64,000 nucleotides of DNA from Oscillospiraceae bacterium (lineage in GTDB: Bacteria; Bacillota; Clostridia; Oscillospirales; Ruminococcaceae): assembly GCA_900752435.1 (NCBI GenBank), contig CAADVD010000043.1:1-64000 (forward strand). The letters run 5' to 3'. The position numbers were made by a program, and so were the translations under genes. The notes beneath the pieces are model-generated. The model was not told the DNA's origin. It made no database searches and saw only the letters and a list, made by a program, of their open reading frames with translations. The stretch's first letter is position 1; the number at the start of each line of letters is the position of its first letter. Below, in pieces: positions 26,791 through 35,884 of the stretch.

Positions 26791-28044
26791 ATGGAACAGA
26801 CGACCATGTTGGAATTGGGCAAACGCGCAAAAGCTGCGGCCATGCAGATTGCAGGACTGGATACGGCACAGAAGAACGCCGTCCTGGCAGCAATTGCGGA
26901 TCAACTGCAAGCGGACTGCGCCGTGATTTTAGAACAGAACAAACGCGACATCGCGTGTGCAAGGGAAAACGGCATTTCCGATGTGATGGTGGACCGCCTG
27001 ATGCTGACCGAAGCGCGCGTGGAGGCGATTGCACAGGCAACGCGCAAGGTGATGGAGCTGGACGATCCGGTCGGCATGATTGACGGCGGTGCGAAGCGTC
27101 CCAACGGCTTGGCCATTACCAAAATGCGCGTACCCATCGGCGTGGTGGGCATCATCTTTGAATCCCGTCCGAATGTGACGGTGGATGCGGCGGTGCTGTG
27201 CATCAAATCCGGCAATGTGGCGTTCCTGCGCGGCGGCAAGGAAGCCATCTGCACCAACAAGGCGCTGGCGGATTCCATGCGGAAAGCCATTGCGTCCGTG
27301 GGCTTGCCTGAGGACATGGTGCTGTTGGTTGAGGACACCACCCGCGACAGTGCAACGCAGATGATGAAACTCAACGGCTATCTCGATGTGTTGATTCCGC
27401 GCGGCAGTGCCGGACTGATTCAGGCGGTGGTGCAAAATGCCACTGTGCCGGTGATTGAAACGGGCGCGGGCAACTGCCACGTTTATGTGGATGAGGGCGC
27501 TGATTTGGATATGGCGGTTCGCATTGTGGACAATGCGAAAACGAGCCGTCCGTCGGTGTGCAACGCCTGTGAAAGCTTGCTGGTGCACGAAGCCGTTGCG
27601 GCGGAATTTTTGCCGCGCGTTTACGACCAATTGCAGGAGCACCATGTCAAAATGCACGGCTGTACCCGCACGCAGTCCATTTTGGGCGATCAGGTGATTC
27701 CGGCAACGGAAGAAGATTACGGAAAAGAATATCTGGATTATGAGATTTCCGTTAAGGTGGTGGACGATGTGCAGGAGGCCATTGCACACATCAACCGCTA
27801 TTCCACCAAACATTCCGAAACCATCGTGACCCGCGACCTCAAACGCGCGCGTGCGTTTACCACCTGCGTGGATTCGGCGGCGGTGTATGTCAATGCCTCC
27901 ACGCGCTTTACCGACGGCGGTGAATTTGGCTTGGGTGCAGAAATCGGCATTTCTACGCAGAAGCTTCACGCCCGCGGCCCGATGGGACTGAAGGAGCTGA
28001 CCACCATCAAGTACGTCATTGAAGGGGACGGCCAGATCCGTTAG
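26791..28044 (+). CDS. proA: Glutamate-5-semialdehyde dehydrogenase
   Basis: This 417-residue NADPH-dependent enzyme reduces gamma-glutamyl phosphate to the semialdehyde, second in proline synthesis. The nucleotide-binding FLRGGKEA, the IETGAGNCHVYVD stretch and the catalytic-Cys segment SVCNACESLLVH are present. I start at ATG 26791, 8 bases after AAAGGGGG; the longer frame opens at a TTG overlapping proB and lacks a Shine-Dalgarno. It forms an operon with proB. Confidence 0.95.
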   Translation: MEQTTMLELGKRAKAAAMQIAGLDTAQKNAVLAAIADQLQADCAVILEQNKRDIACARENGISDVMVDRLMLTEARVEAIAQATRKVMELDDPVGMIDGGAKRPNGLAITKMRVPIGVVGIIFESRPNVTVDAAVLCIKSGNVAFLRGGKEAICTNKALADSMRKAIASVGLPEDMVLLVEDTTRDSATQMMKLNGYLDVLIPRGSAGLIQAVVQNATVPVIETGAGNCHVYVDEGADLDMAVRIVDNAKTSRPSVCNACESLLVHEAVAAEFLPRVYDQLQEHHVKMHGCTRTQSILGDQVIPATEEDYGKEYLDYEISVKVVDDVQEAIAHINRYSTKHSETIVTRDLKRARAFTTCVDSAAVYVNASTRFTDGGEFGLGAEIGISTQKLHARGPMGLKELTTIKYVIEGDGQIR

Positions 28045-28354
28045 AGCATATTATTTTTCTTGTTATTTACCGGAATTTGAAATAAAAAACAACTCAAATT
28101 TAAGGAAAAAATCGGAATGTTTTAAGGGAACCGACAAAGTTCCCAATTGACATTTCGATTTTTTGTCATATTCTCCAAACCGGTTGACATAAGATTTGAT
28201 GTATTTGGCGGATTCAAGGATTGACACTTTGAAACAATCGCGGTATACTAACTGTACCATAAGGGGTAGTATGCTTTACCGCTGTTAGAAACAGGCTTTA
28301 CCAAAGCTTGACAAAGGACATACATAGAAGTGATTTTACAAAAAGGAGTGCAGT
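28045..28354. other. 310-base intergenic region upstream of the LtaS-like gene
   Basis: It holds an inverted repeat GGGAAC/GTTCCC (28126-28144), scattered TTGACA motifs, and one strong promoter at 28221-28249. No clear terminator for proBA and no ORF or RNA gene is visible. Confidence 0.55.
28221..28249 (+). promoter_or_regulatory. Strong sigma-A promoter of the LtaS-like gene
   Basis: TTGACA (28221-28226), 17 bases, TATACT (28244-28249), about 105 bases before the start codon. Confidence 0.8.
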
Positions 28355-30097
28355 ATGAGACAAAAAATTGAAGCGCTGCGGGCTTGGAAAGGAAGCGGCA
28401 AACTCGGCCTAGCGCTGATGTTGTTGTGTCCGCTTTTTGTGGTGCTGATGACAGAAATAAACCAAAAGGGCAGCTTTGCGATTGTGGGTACGTTGTTTAC
28501 GCAGACGCCGTCCATTGTGCTGTTCGATTTTCTGTTTGTATCGGTTATTTTTTATTTCATTTTGTTGCTGTGCAAAAATGCTTTTATTTCCGGTACGATT
28601 ACTGGTCTGGCCATGTACATTTTGTCGTGTGTGGAGTTTTACCGCTACAAAGCGAGCGGTGCGCATTTCACAATGGGGGATTTTTCCCTGTTCACCAACG
28701 TCGGCGATGTGGCAAAGTTTGCTGGCATTCAGATTTACCCGATGCTGGTGGTGATGCTGTTGCTGCTGGCGCTGTACTTGACCGCCATGTTCATCTTCAA
28801 CGTAAAATTTACGCTGAAATGGAAGCAAGTGATCCCATCCTGTTCAACGATACTGGCTGGTATGGTGGCGTTTTTCATTGTGCCGTCCGTATCCAATTCC
28901 GTTTTTGATGTGTTTGGCGTCAATCATCGCGGTCCTTCCAACAATTTTGTCTTGGAGGAAAAATTTGAAGACAACGGAATGATTGCGTTTTTGGTGGAAA
29001 ACATCACCGATACCATTGACACAACCAACATCAAAACACCGGAAAACTATTCGCCGCAGAGCATTCAGACGATGGCGGTGGATTTAAAAGAAGCAACGCC
29101 CAAGGTGAAGCCGAACGTCATCATGATTATGAGCGAATCCTACACCGATTTTCGCATCATGAACAATGCGCTGGGCATTTCCGATGATTATTATACCAAC
29201 ATGGATAAGCTCTCCGAGGAGGGGTATCGCGGTACCGCATTTGTGCCGACTTTCGGCGGCTACACCGTGAAAACGGAATTTGAACTGCTCTTTGGTCTGC
29301 CGATCAAAGCACTCAACGGCACACAAGCGCCGCAGAGCTTGATTGGCGAAGGGGAGCAAACCACCATTGCCAGCTACTACAAAAGCCAGGGCTATTCCAC
29401 CAGCTATATGCACCCCTATACGCGTGAGTTCTACGACCGCGGCGAATTGTATCCGCGTTATGGATTTGACAACTGCTATTTCCAAGAAGAAATCACCGGT
29501 GCGGATTTCCGCAAATACCGCGATGACGGTGCAGTGTTCGACAAAGCCATCGAGCAAATCAAAGCGGATGAAAACCCGAGCTACATCCACATTACCACGA
29601 TGCAGAACCACATGCCTTACAACCTGAATCCAGACCAGACGCAGCTTGACTACTATATGGATGGCATCAAAAATACCGATGTTCGCATGGGCGAATTGAT
29701 GGAAGAGCTGAAAAATTTGGACGAACCGACGGTAGTCATGATGGTGGGCGATCACTTCCCATTCTTTACGGAAGAAAACAGCGCTTACGACCGCTTGGGC
29801 ATCAATGCGCAAAACTGTCAGGAGCTGTACGAGAAAGCGTATTTCATCTGGAGCAACTATGAGCTGGATTACAACACAATAAACGATCAGACGGTTTCCA
29901 CGTTCTATCTGCCGTATGTGCTGATTGACTTGATTGGCCTTCCGGAAAATGAAATTGTTGGCGTCATGAATGAACAAATGAAAATTGATCCGATTTACAC
30001 GATGGAATATGACGAGGATAGCCGCAACGAAACGCTGGATACGCTCACCTATGACTTGATTCTGGGCGATAAGTACACCAACGATTATTTGAAGTAA
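28355..30097 (+). CDS. LTA synthase family phosphoglycerol transferase
   Basis: This 580-residue protein has about five N-terminal membrane helices (within residues 15-190) followed by an extracellular sulfatase-fold domain. Motifs NVIMIMSESYTDF, GGYTVKTEFELLFG (with the probable catalytic Thr), HITTMQNHMPYN and VGDHFPFF (metal ligands) place it in the LtaS/MdoB-like family. These enzymes transfer glycerol phosphate from phosphatidylglycerol to an acceptor such as lipoteichoic acid or another glycan. The true acceptor is not known. It has its own promoter, an AAAAGGAG Shine-Dalgarno and its own terminator. Confidence 0.88.
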   Translation: MRQKIEALRAWKGSGKLGLALMLLCPLFVVLMTEINQKGSFAIVGTLFTQTPSIVLFDFLFVSVIFYFILLLCKNAFISGTITGLAMYILSCVEFYRYKASGAHFTMGDFSLFTNVGDVAKFAGIQIYPMLVVMLLLLALYLTAMFIFNVKFTLKWKQVIPSCSTILAGMVAFFIVPSVSNSVFDVFGVNHRGPSNNFVLEEKFEDNGMIAFLVENITDTIDTTNIKTPENYSPQSIQTMAVDLKEATPKVKPNVIMIMSESYTDFRIMNNALGISDDYYTNMDKLSEEGYRGTAFVPTFGGYTVKTEFELLFGLPIKALNGTQAPQSLIGEGEQTTIASYYKSQGYSTSYMHPYTREFYDRGELYPRYGFDNCYFQEEITGADFRKYRDDGAVFDKAIEQIKADENPSYIHITTMQNHMPYNLNPDQTQLDYYMDGIKNTDVRMGELMEELKNLDEPTVVMMVGDHFPFFTEENSAYDRLGINAQNCQELYEKAYFIWSNYELDYNTINDQTVSTFYLPYVLIDLIGLPENEIVGVMNEQMKIDPIYTMEYDEDSRNETLDTLTYDLILGDKYTNDYLK

Positions 30098-30110
30098 ACG
30101 ACAAATTGAA

Positions 30111-30156
30111 AAACAACCAAAGTGTTGCTTGTTCATCACTTTGGTTGTTTTTATTT
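30111..30156 (+). terminator. Terminator after the LtaS-like gene
   Basis: AAACAACCAAAGTG pairs perfectly with CACTTTGGTTGTTT around a 12-base loop, followed by TTATTTT. Confidence 0.9.
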
Positions 30157-30273
30157 TAAAATAATAGTAATTTGTGAATTTTCTTTGAAAATTGGTAGGA
30201 TGTGCATATATTAAAAAATTATTAAAAATGTTATACTGGATTCTGCAACTGAAAAAAGAAAAAGAATGGTGGA

Positions 30274-31905
30274 ATGTGTGTGATTCGACAGTATATCACA
30301 GATTTACAGGCAGAATTCAAAGGGTACAATGGCAAGCGGTTGGGACAGGATTTGCTGTCCGGCTTGACGGTTACGGCGGTGGCCTTGCCGCTGGCGTTGG
30401 CATTCGGCGTCAGCAGCGGCGCGACAGCCGCCGCTGGATTGATTACGGCCATCATCGCCGGTTTGGTGATTGGGATGCTGTCCGGCGCTTCGTATCAGAT
30501 TTCCGGACCGACGGGAGCCATGACGGCAATTCTCGTTTCGCTGGTGGCGAAATACGGAATGCAGGGTGTGTTCGTGGCAGGCGTGCTGTCCGGCGTTATT
30601 TTGCTGGTGTGCGGCATCTTTAAGTTCGGGCGATTGGTGTCGTTTATTCCTGCGCCGGTTATCACCGGCTTTACCTCCGGTATCGCCATCATCATTGCGC
30701 TGGGGCAGATTGACAACTTCTTTGGCGTCACGAGTACGGGCGAAAACGCCCTGCAAAAAGTCGGCTCGTATTTCACGGACGGCTTTCAGCCAAACGGCAT
30801 GGCGGTGCTGTTTGGCGCGCTGGTAATGCTGATCATGATTGTATGGCCGAAAAAATGGAACGCCAAATTCCCGTCGTCACTGGTGGGCATCATTGTGGCA
30901 GTGATACTGAATTTGGTGCTGAAATGTGATGTGGCGGTTGTCGGAGAAATCCCCAAAACGCTGTTTTTGGATGAGCGTTTAAACCCAACCGATATTCCAT
31001 GGCGTGAACTGCAAAATTTTGTAATGCCTGCATTGAGCATCGCGGCACTGGGCATGATTGAAAGCCTGCTGTGCGGCGCTTCAGCCGGACGCATGAAAGG
31101 CGAAAAGCTCAATGCGGACCGCGAACTGGTGGCGCAGGGCATCGGCAATATCCTGATTCCGTTTTTTGGCGGCGTTCCGGCTACCGCAGCCATTGCGCGT
31201 ACCAGCGTGGCCATCAAGGCTGGGGAGCAGACCCGTCTCACCAGCGTGTTCCATTCCGCTGGGCTATTGCTGTCCATGTTTTTGCTTGCGCCGGTGATGT
31301 CTCAGATTCCGTTGGCGGCGCTGGCCGGCGTACTGATGATGACGGCGTGGCGTATGAACGAATGGGATGGTATCCGCTATATTTTCAGCAAGAAAATCAA
31401 AACGGCCATTGCACAATTCCTGATTACTATGGCGGCAACGGTGGTATTCGATTTGACCGTAGCCATTGTCATCGGCGTTGTGTTCTCAATTTTGGCCTTT
31501 GTGGTGCGCATATCCGATTTACAAATTGACATCAGTGATGTGGATACCAACAAGCTCAGTTCGGATGATATTCACCGCGATGACGAATACGAAAAGGTGA
31601 AGCTGGTTTATCTGACCGGTCCGATTTTCTTTGCCACATCTGAAAAGCTCATGGAAATATTGCATACCATCGAGCACTGCAAGGAGTTGATTTTCTCCAT
31701 GCGCGGTGTGCCGATGATCGATGCCAGCGGCGCGCAGGGACTGCTGGAATTTGCCCAGCATTACGAAACACAGGGCAGGCAAATCGTCTTTTGCAGTGTC
31801 CAGCCCAAGGTAAAGGAGATGCTGGATCGTACTGGTGTCACCGATTTTGTGGGCGAAGACCATTTCTATTGGGATGCTCAAAGAGCCATCACCCATCGAG
31901 CGTAA
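30274..31905 (+). CDS. SulP-family anion permease with STAS domain
   Basis: This 543-residue SLC26/SulP transporter has a membrane domain (about residues 20-410) and a cytoplasmic STAS domain (about 430-530). The signature GLTVTAVALPLALAFGVSSGA and the SGPTGAMTAILVS segment match the family, and MRGVPMIDASGAQGL is the STAS anion-contact region. Substrates in this family include sulfate, bicarbonate and dicarboxylates; which one applies here is open. The start may instead be GTG 30280, because GGTGG at 30268-30272 is better placed for it. Confidence 0.9.
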   Translation: MCVIRQYITDLQAEFKGYNGKRLGQDLLSGLTVTAVALPLALAFGVSSGATAAAGLITAIIAGLVIGMLSGASYQISGPTGAMTAILVSLVAKYGMQGVFVAGVLSGVILLVCGIFKFGRLVSFIPAPVITGFTSGIAIIIALGQIDNFFGVTSTGENALQKVGSYFTDGFQPNGMAVLFGALVMLIMIVWPKKWNAKFPSSLVGIIVAVILNLVLKCDVAVVGEIPKTLFLDERLNPTDIPWRELQNFVMPALSIAALGMIESLLCGASAGRMKGEKLNADRELVAQGIGNILIPFFGGVPATAAIARTSVAIKAGEQTRLTSVFHSAGLLLSMFLLAPVMSQIPLAALAGVLMMTAWRMNEWDGIRYIFSKKIKTAIAQFLITMAATVVFDLTVAIVIGVVFSILAFVVRISDLQIDISDVDTNKLSSDDIHRDDEYEKVKLVYLTGPIFFATSEKLMEILHTIEHCKELIFSMRGVPMIDASGAQGLLEFAQHYETQGRQIVFCSVQPKVKEMLDRTGVTDFVGEDHFYWDAQRAITHRA

Positions 31906-31920
31906 ACGTTCTGTTTACGC

Positions 31921-31962
31921 AAAAAAGCTGTTTGCTCCATTTGGGAAGCAAACAGCTTTTTT
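31921..31962. terminator. Bidirectional terminator between sulP and leuB
   Basis: AAAAAAGCTGTTTGCT and AGCAAACAGCTTTTTT form a perfect 16-base stem. A small GCGTAAAC/GTTTACGC hairpin precedes it at 31900-31920. Confidence 0.92.
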
Positions 31963-31971
31963 CACGTTTCA

Positions 31972-33042
31972 CTAAATATTAGCGCAGATGGCGTCGCCCA
32001 TCTCTTTGCAGCCGACCAGCTTAAAGCCTTCGCTCATGATGTCGCCGGTGCGGTAGCCCTGCTTGAGCACCTCTTTCACCGCGTTCTCAATGTCATCCGC
32101 TTCCTTGTCCATATCAAACGAGTAGCGGAGCATCATAGCGGCCGATAAAATGGTCGCAATCGGGTTTGCCAGATTTTGTCCGGCAATATCCGGTGCAGAA
32201 CCATGGCTCGGTTCGTACAAGCCGAACTTCGTTTCATTCAAGCTGGCAGAGGAGAGCATACCGATAGAACCGGTCACCATGCTCGCTTCATCGGACAGAA
32301 TGTCTCCGAACATATTCTCCGTCAGAATTACGTCGAACTGTTTCGGGTCTTTCACGAGCTGCATCGCGCAGTTGTCCACCAGCATATCCACCAATTCCAC
32401 ATCCGGATAATCCTCGGCCACTTCATGTACGACCTTTCTCCACAGACGGGAGGAATCGAGCACATTGGCTTTGTCCACGCTGGTTACCTTATGGCGGCGC
32501 TTGCGGGCAATTTCAAAGCCCTTGATGGCAATGCGTCGGATTTCTTTTTCAGAATAGCACAGACTGTCATACGCAACCTGCATGCCGTTTTCCACTACGG
32601 TTTTGCGCTCGCCGAAATACAAACCGCCAGTCAGCTCGCGCACCACAATCATGTCAAAGCCGTCACCGATGATGTCGTCGCGCAGCGGGCAGGCCGCTTT
32701 TAGTTCTGGATATAAATACGCCGGACGCAGATTGGCAAACAGATTCAGTCCTTTCCGGATGGCCAGCAAGCCTTTTTCCGGACGCAGATTGCCCGGCATG
32801 TTGTCCCACTTCGGACCGCCGACCGATCCCAACAGCACCGCATCGCTGTGCAGTGCGGTATCCAGCGCTTCGTTGGTCAGCGGAACGCCGGTGGCGTCGA
32901 TGGATTCACCGCCCATCAGAACGCGGGTGTAGTTGAATGTGTGGTGATATTTGGCACAGATTTTGTCCAGCACCTTCAGTGCTTCATCGACAATTTCCGG
33001 ACCGATGCCGTCGCCCTTGATGACGGCGATGTTTTTGTTCAT
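31972..33042 (-). CDS. leuB: 3-isopropylmalate dehydrogenase
   Basis: This 356-residue NAD-dependent enzyme oxidises and decarboxylates 3-isopropylmalate in leucine synthesis. It contains GDGIGPEI near the N-terminus, the substrate-site FANLRPAYLYPEL, VRELTGGLYFG, and the NMFGDILSDEASM cofactor segment. It is the third gene of a leftward leuC-leuD-leuB operon, starting 13 bases after leuD. leuA is not in the window. Confidence 0.96.
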   Translation of the reverse strand: MNKNIAVIKGDGIGPEIVDEALKVLDKICAKYHHTFNYTRVLMGGESIDATGVPLTNEALDTALHSDAVLLGSVGGPKWDNMPGNLRPEKGLLAIRKGLNLFANLRPAYLYPELKAACPLRDDIIGDGFDMIVVRELTGGLYFGERKTVVENGMQVAYDSLCYSEKEIRRIAIKGFEIARKRRHKVTSVDKANVLDSSRLWRKVVHEVAEDYPDVELVDMLVDNCAMQLVKDPKQFDVILTENMFGDILSDEASMVTGSIGMLSSASLNETKFGLYEPSHGSAPDIAGQNLANPIATILSAAMMLRYSFDMDKEADDIENAVKEVLKQGYRTGDIMSEGFKLVGCKEMGDAICANI

Positions 33043-33055
33043 GGGAAAAACTCCT

Positions 33056-33550
33056 TTATTTGTTTTTAATCGAATTCAACAATCCATTGGCATTGATAAT
33101 TTCCTTAATAAAATCCGGAAACGGCTCTGCCTGATACGTTTCCTGTTTGGTCAGGTTGGTAATCACGCCCGTGTCAAAATCAATAGCCACTTCATCGCCC
33201 TCTTCGATTTTATCGGCCGCTTCCTCACATTCAAGAATGGCCAAACCAATGTTGATGGAGTTGCGGTAAAAAATACGGGCGAACGTCTTTGCAATGACGC
33301 AGGAAATACCGGCCGCCTTAATAGCGATGGGCGCATGTTCACGGGAAGAACCACAGCCGAAGTTGTAGTTCGCCACAATGATGTCGTTCGGTTTCACCTT
33401 TTTTACGAAATCCTTGTCGATGTCCTCCATACAGTGGCTGGCCAGCTCTTTGTGGTCAGCGGTGTTCAAGTATCTTGCCGGGATAATAACGTCGGTATCC
33501 ACGTTATCGCCAAATTTATGTACAAAGCCTTTTGTCTGCATTGCATTCAA
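33056..33550 (-). CDS. leuD: 3-isopropylmalate dehydratase small subunit
   Basis: This 164-residue swivel-domain subunit combines with LeuC to isomerise 2- to 3-isopropylmalate. The motif ANYNFGCGSSREHAPIAIKAAG is the family signature. Its short length matches the clostridial/archaeal LeuD2 class that pairs with a LeuC of about 420 residues, as here. It starts 18 bases downstream of the leuC stop. Confidence 0.95.
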   Translation of the reverse strand: MNAMQTKGFVHKFGDNVDTDVIIPARYLNTADHKELASHCMEDIDKDFVKKVKPNDIIVANYNFGCGSSREHAPIAIKAAGISCVIAKTFARIFYRNSINIGLAILECEEAADKIEEGDEVAIDFDTGVITNLTKQETYQAEPFPDFIKEIINANGLLNSIKNK

Positions 33551-33568
33551 TCCTTTCTGCGGTCTGCG

Positions 33569-34831
33569 TTAATCCAATTCGGTCGGGGAGCTGATTTTTC
33601 CGGTGACGGCGCTGGCTGCGGCAACAGCCGGACTGGCGAGGTACACTTCGGATTCCACATGTCCCATGCGGCCGACAAAGTTGCGGTTGGTGGTGGAAAC
33701 GGCGCGTTCGCCCTGCGCCAGAATGCCCATGTGTCCGCCTAAGCAAGGTCCGCAGGTCGGCGTGGAGAACACACAGCCTGCATCGATGAAGATTTCCGCA
33801 TAGCCGAGCTTGATGGCCTGCTTGTAGATGTTCTGTGTGCCCGGAATGATGATGGCGCGTACATTTTTCGCAATGTGGCGGCCTTTGAGAATTTCCGCCG
33901 CCGTTGCGAGGTCTTCCAAACGTCCGTTGGTGCAGGAGCCAATCACTACCTGGTCAATGGCAATGTCGCCCACCTCGTCAATGGTGCGTGTGTTGTCCGG
34001 CAGATGAGGGAACGAAACGGTGGATTGAATGGTGCTCAAATCGATGTCGTACACTTCGTCGTATTCCGCATCGTCGTCCGCTTTGAATACGGTGTAGTCG
34101 CGGTTGACGCGGTCTTTGATGTAAGCGAGCGTCACTTCATCGACTTCAAAAATGCCGTTTTTCGCACCGGCTTCAATCGCCATGTTTGCCATGCAGAGGC
34201 GGTCATCCATGGACAGATTTTTCAGTCCGTCACCGGTAAACTCCATGGAGCGGTACAGCGCACCGTCCACACCGATCATGCCAATGATATGCAGAATAAC
34301 GTCCTTACCGCTGACCCATTTGTTCAGCTTGCCGGTGAGGTTGAATTGAATCGCGCTCGGCACTTTAAACCAAGCTTCTCCAGTTGCCATACCAGCCGCC
34401 ATATCGGTCGAACCAACGCCAGTCGAAAATGCGCCCAGCGCACCATAAGTGCAGGTATGGGAGTCCGCGCCAATTACGCAGTCGCCCGGTGCTACCAAGC
34501 CTTTTTCCGGCAGCAGCGCATGTTCAATGCCCATATCGCCTACATCGAAGTAATTTTTGATGGCGTGCGCCTGTGCGAATGTACGGCACTGCTTGCACTG
34601 GGTAGCCGCCTTGATGTCCTTGTTCGGAGTGAAGTGGTCCATCACGAGTGCGATTTTATCGGTGCTGAACACATCGTCAAAGCCTGCTTTTTCAAATTCG
34701 TTGATGGCTACCGGGGAGGTAATGTCGTTGCCCAGTACCAAATCGAGTTTGGCCTTGATGAGCTGTCCCGGTTTTACGGATGGAAGTCCTGCGTGTGCCG
34801 CGAGGACTTTTTGAGTCATTGTCATACCCAT
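33569..34831 (-). CDS. leuC: 3-isopropylmalate dehydratase large subunit
   Basis: This 420-residue aconitase-family protein binds a [4Fe-4S] cluster. Cluster-ligand regions are visible in VIGSCTNGR and in the later CGPCLGGH segment, and GADSHTCTYGALGAFSTGVGS is a family hallmark. I start at ATG 34831, which has AAGGAAG about 10 bases upstream; the open frame continues 36 codons further but those residues (MYHTLHSLRKK onward) are not family-like. It is the first gene of the leucine operon, with a promoter at 34901-34928. No T-box leader is apparent. Confidence 0.95.
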   Translation of the reverse strand: MGMTMTQKVLAAHAGLPSVKPGQLIKAKLDLVLGNDITSPVAINEFEKAGFDDVFSTDKIALVMDHFTPNKDIKAATQCKQCRTFAQAHAIKNYFDVGDMGIEHALLPEKGLVAPGDCVIGADSHTCTYGALGAFSTGVGSTDMAAGMATGEAWFKVPSAIQFNLTGKLNKWVSGKDVILHIIGMIGVDGALYRSMEFTGDGLKNLSMDDRLCMANMAIEAGAKNGIFEVDEVTLAYIKDRVNRDYTVFKADDDAEYDEVYDIDLSTIQSTVSFPHLPDNTRTIDEVGDIAIDQVVIGSCTNGRLEDLATAAEILKGRHIAKNVRAIIIPGTQNIYKQAIKLGYAEIFIDAGCVFSTPTCGPCLGGHMGILAQGERAVSTTNRNFVGRMGHVESEVYLASPAVAAASAVTGKISSPTELD

Positions 34832-34900
34832 GAGATTCACGCTTCCTTTTTTGCAATTTTGTAACAATGTTGTAAACAGTCTGCTGTGTGCTTTTATCTT

Positions 34901-34928
34901 ATCATATTTCTTGCGCAAAGAATGTAAA
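34901..34928 (-). promoter_or_regulatory. Promoter of leuCDB
   Basis: On the minus strand TTTACA and TATGAT are separated by 16 bases, about 70 bases before leuC. Confidence 0.6.
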
Positions 34929-34943
34929 GTATGATACAATTAA

Positions 34944-35013
34944 AATTGCAAATTGCAAATTGAAAATTGCAAATTATGTGATGTTCCGTAGGGGTCGATG
35001 TGGACATCAACCC
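34944..35013. repeat. Repeat element: AATTGCAAATTG tract plus GC-rich hairpin (copy 2)
   Basis: Three AATTGC-type units (34944-34975) are followed by a 22-base hairpin GGGTCGATGTGGACATCAACCC with a G-rich lead-in (hairpin at 34992-35013). The AT-rich tract matches the motif at the end of trxB (7199-7224). The layout is like short REP-type intergenic elements. No target-site duplication or ORF is seen. Confidence 0.5.
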
Positions 35014-35062
35014 GTGACGCTCGGATAAATGTGGAATTTTACGTTGACAGGGAGGTGCTTGG

Positions 35063-35710
35063 GTGAAAGGATATGGACACGATGCGACGGATGCGGCGTG
35101 GAAGGTGTTTGGCAGTATGAATGTGCCGATGGTGTACCGGAAAGGCGAGATGGTGTATTGGCAGGGCGACTGTGCCGAACGGTTTTATTATTTGAAGCAG
35201 GGAAGCGTGCGCATTTTTATCAGTTCGGAAAACGGCACGGAGAAAACGCTGACCATGCTCGGCGCGGGTACGCTGTTTGGGGAAGCGTCTTTTTTTGATG
35301 AGCTGCCGCGTGTTTCTTCCGCTCGGGTCATGGAAAAATCGGAGATTGTGGCGATTGACCGCCCCATGCTGCTGCAATATTTCCGCCGTCAGCCGCAATT
35401 GGCGATGGAGCTGCTGCGCTATTTGGCACAGACCGTGCGGATGCTGTCGGAGCAGGTGGACAACATGGCCTTCTGGCAGGCCGACCGGCGGATTGCGCAG
35501 GTTTTGCTGTCACTGGCCGGCGAGAGCCGAATTGTGGCGGCTACCCATGAGGAAATCGGGAATTTGGCCGGCGTATCTCGGGTGACCGTCAGTCGAACAC
35601 TCAATCAGTTTAAGCAAAATGGCTGGATTTCCACGCATTACCGCGAAATTTCCCTGATGCAGGAGGGAAAGTTAAGAGAATTTTCAACAAAAGTAAGCCC
35701 TGACCAGTGA
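35063..35710 (+). CDS. Crp/Fnr-family transcriptional regulator
   Basis: This 215-residue regulator has an N-terminal cyclic-nucleotide-type beta roll (about 15-125, with LGAGTLFGEASFFDELPR) and a C-terminal winged helix with GNLAGVSRVTVSRTLNQFKQNGW (about 165-190). Only one Cys is present, so it cannot carry an Fnr-type iron-sulfur cluster. The effector is unknown. The start is GTG 35063, 7 bases after GGAGG. It is divergent from leuC and precedes nadE, either of which could be a target. Confidence 0.87.
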   Translation: MKGYGHDATDAAWKVFGSMNVPMVYRKGEMVYWQGDCAERFYYLKQGSVRIFISSENGTEKTLTMLGAGTLFGEASFFDELPRVSSARVMEKSEIVAIDRPMLLQYFRRQPQLAMELLRYLAQTVRMLSEQVDNMAFWQADRRIAQVLLSLAGESRIVAATHEEIGNLAGVSRVTVSRTLNQFKQNGWISTHYREISLMQEGKLREFSTKVSPDQ

Positions 35711-35803
35711 AAATTACAGATGACATGTCAAAATTGTTTTAAAAACTGCTGGAAAAAGGTAAAATTATGTTTCTATGCGGAAAGATTTGATGGAAAACGC
35801 CAA

Positions 35804-35845
35804 TTGAAAAAAAGAGTTTATTGTCCTATAATATTCGGGTATAAT
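35804..35845 (+). promoter_or_regulatory. Tandem promoters of nadE
   Basis: TTGAAA (35804-35809), 17 bases, TATAAT (35827-35832), then a second TATAAT at 35840-35845 with a weaker TTTATT 17 bases upstream. Confidence 0.65.
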
Positions 35846-35884
35846 AAAATAGAAGTAGAATGAGAATTTAGAGGAGACAAGAGC

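Noticed and set aside
34832..35062. T-box or leucine attenuator upstream of leuC
   Set aside because: I see no T-box core sequence, leader peptide with Leu codons, or terminator-antiterminator pair. The hairpin there belongs to the repeat element.
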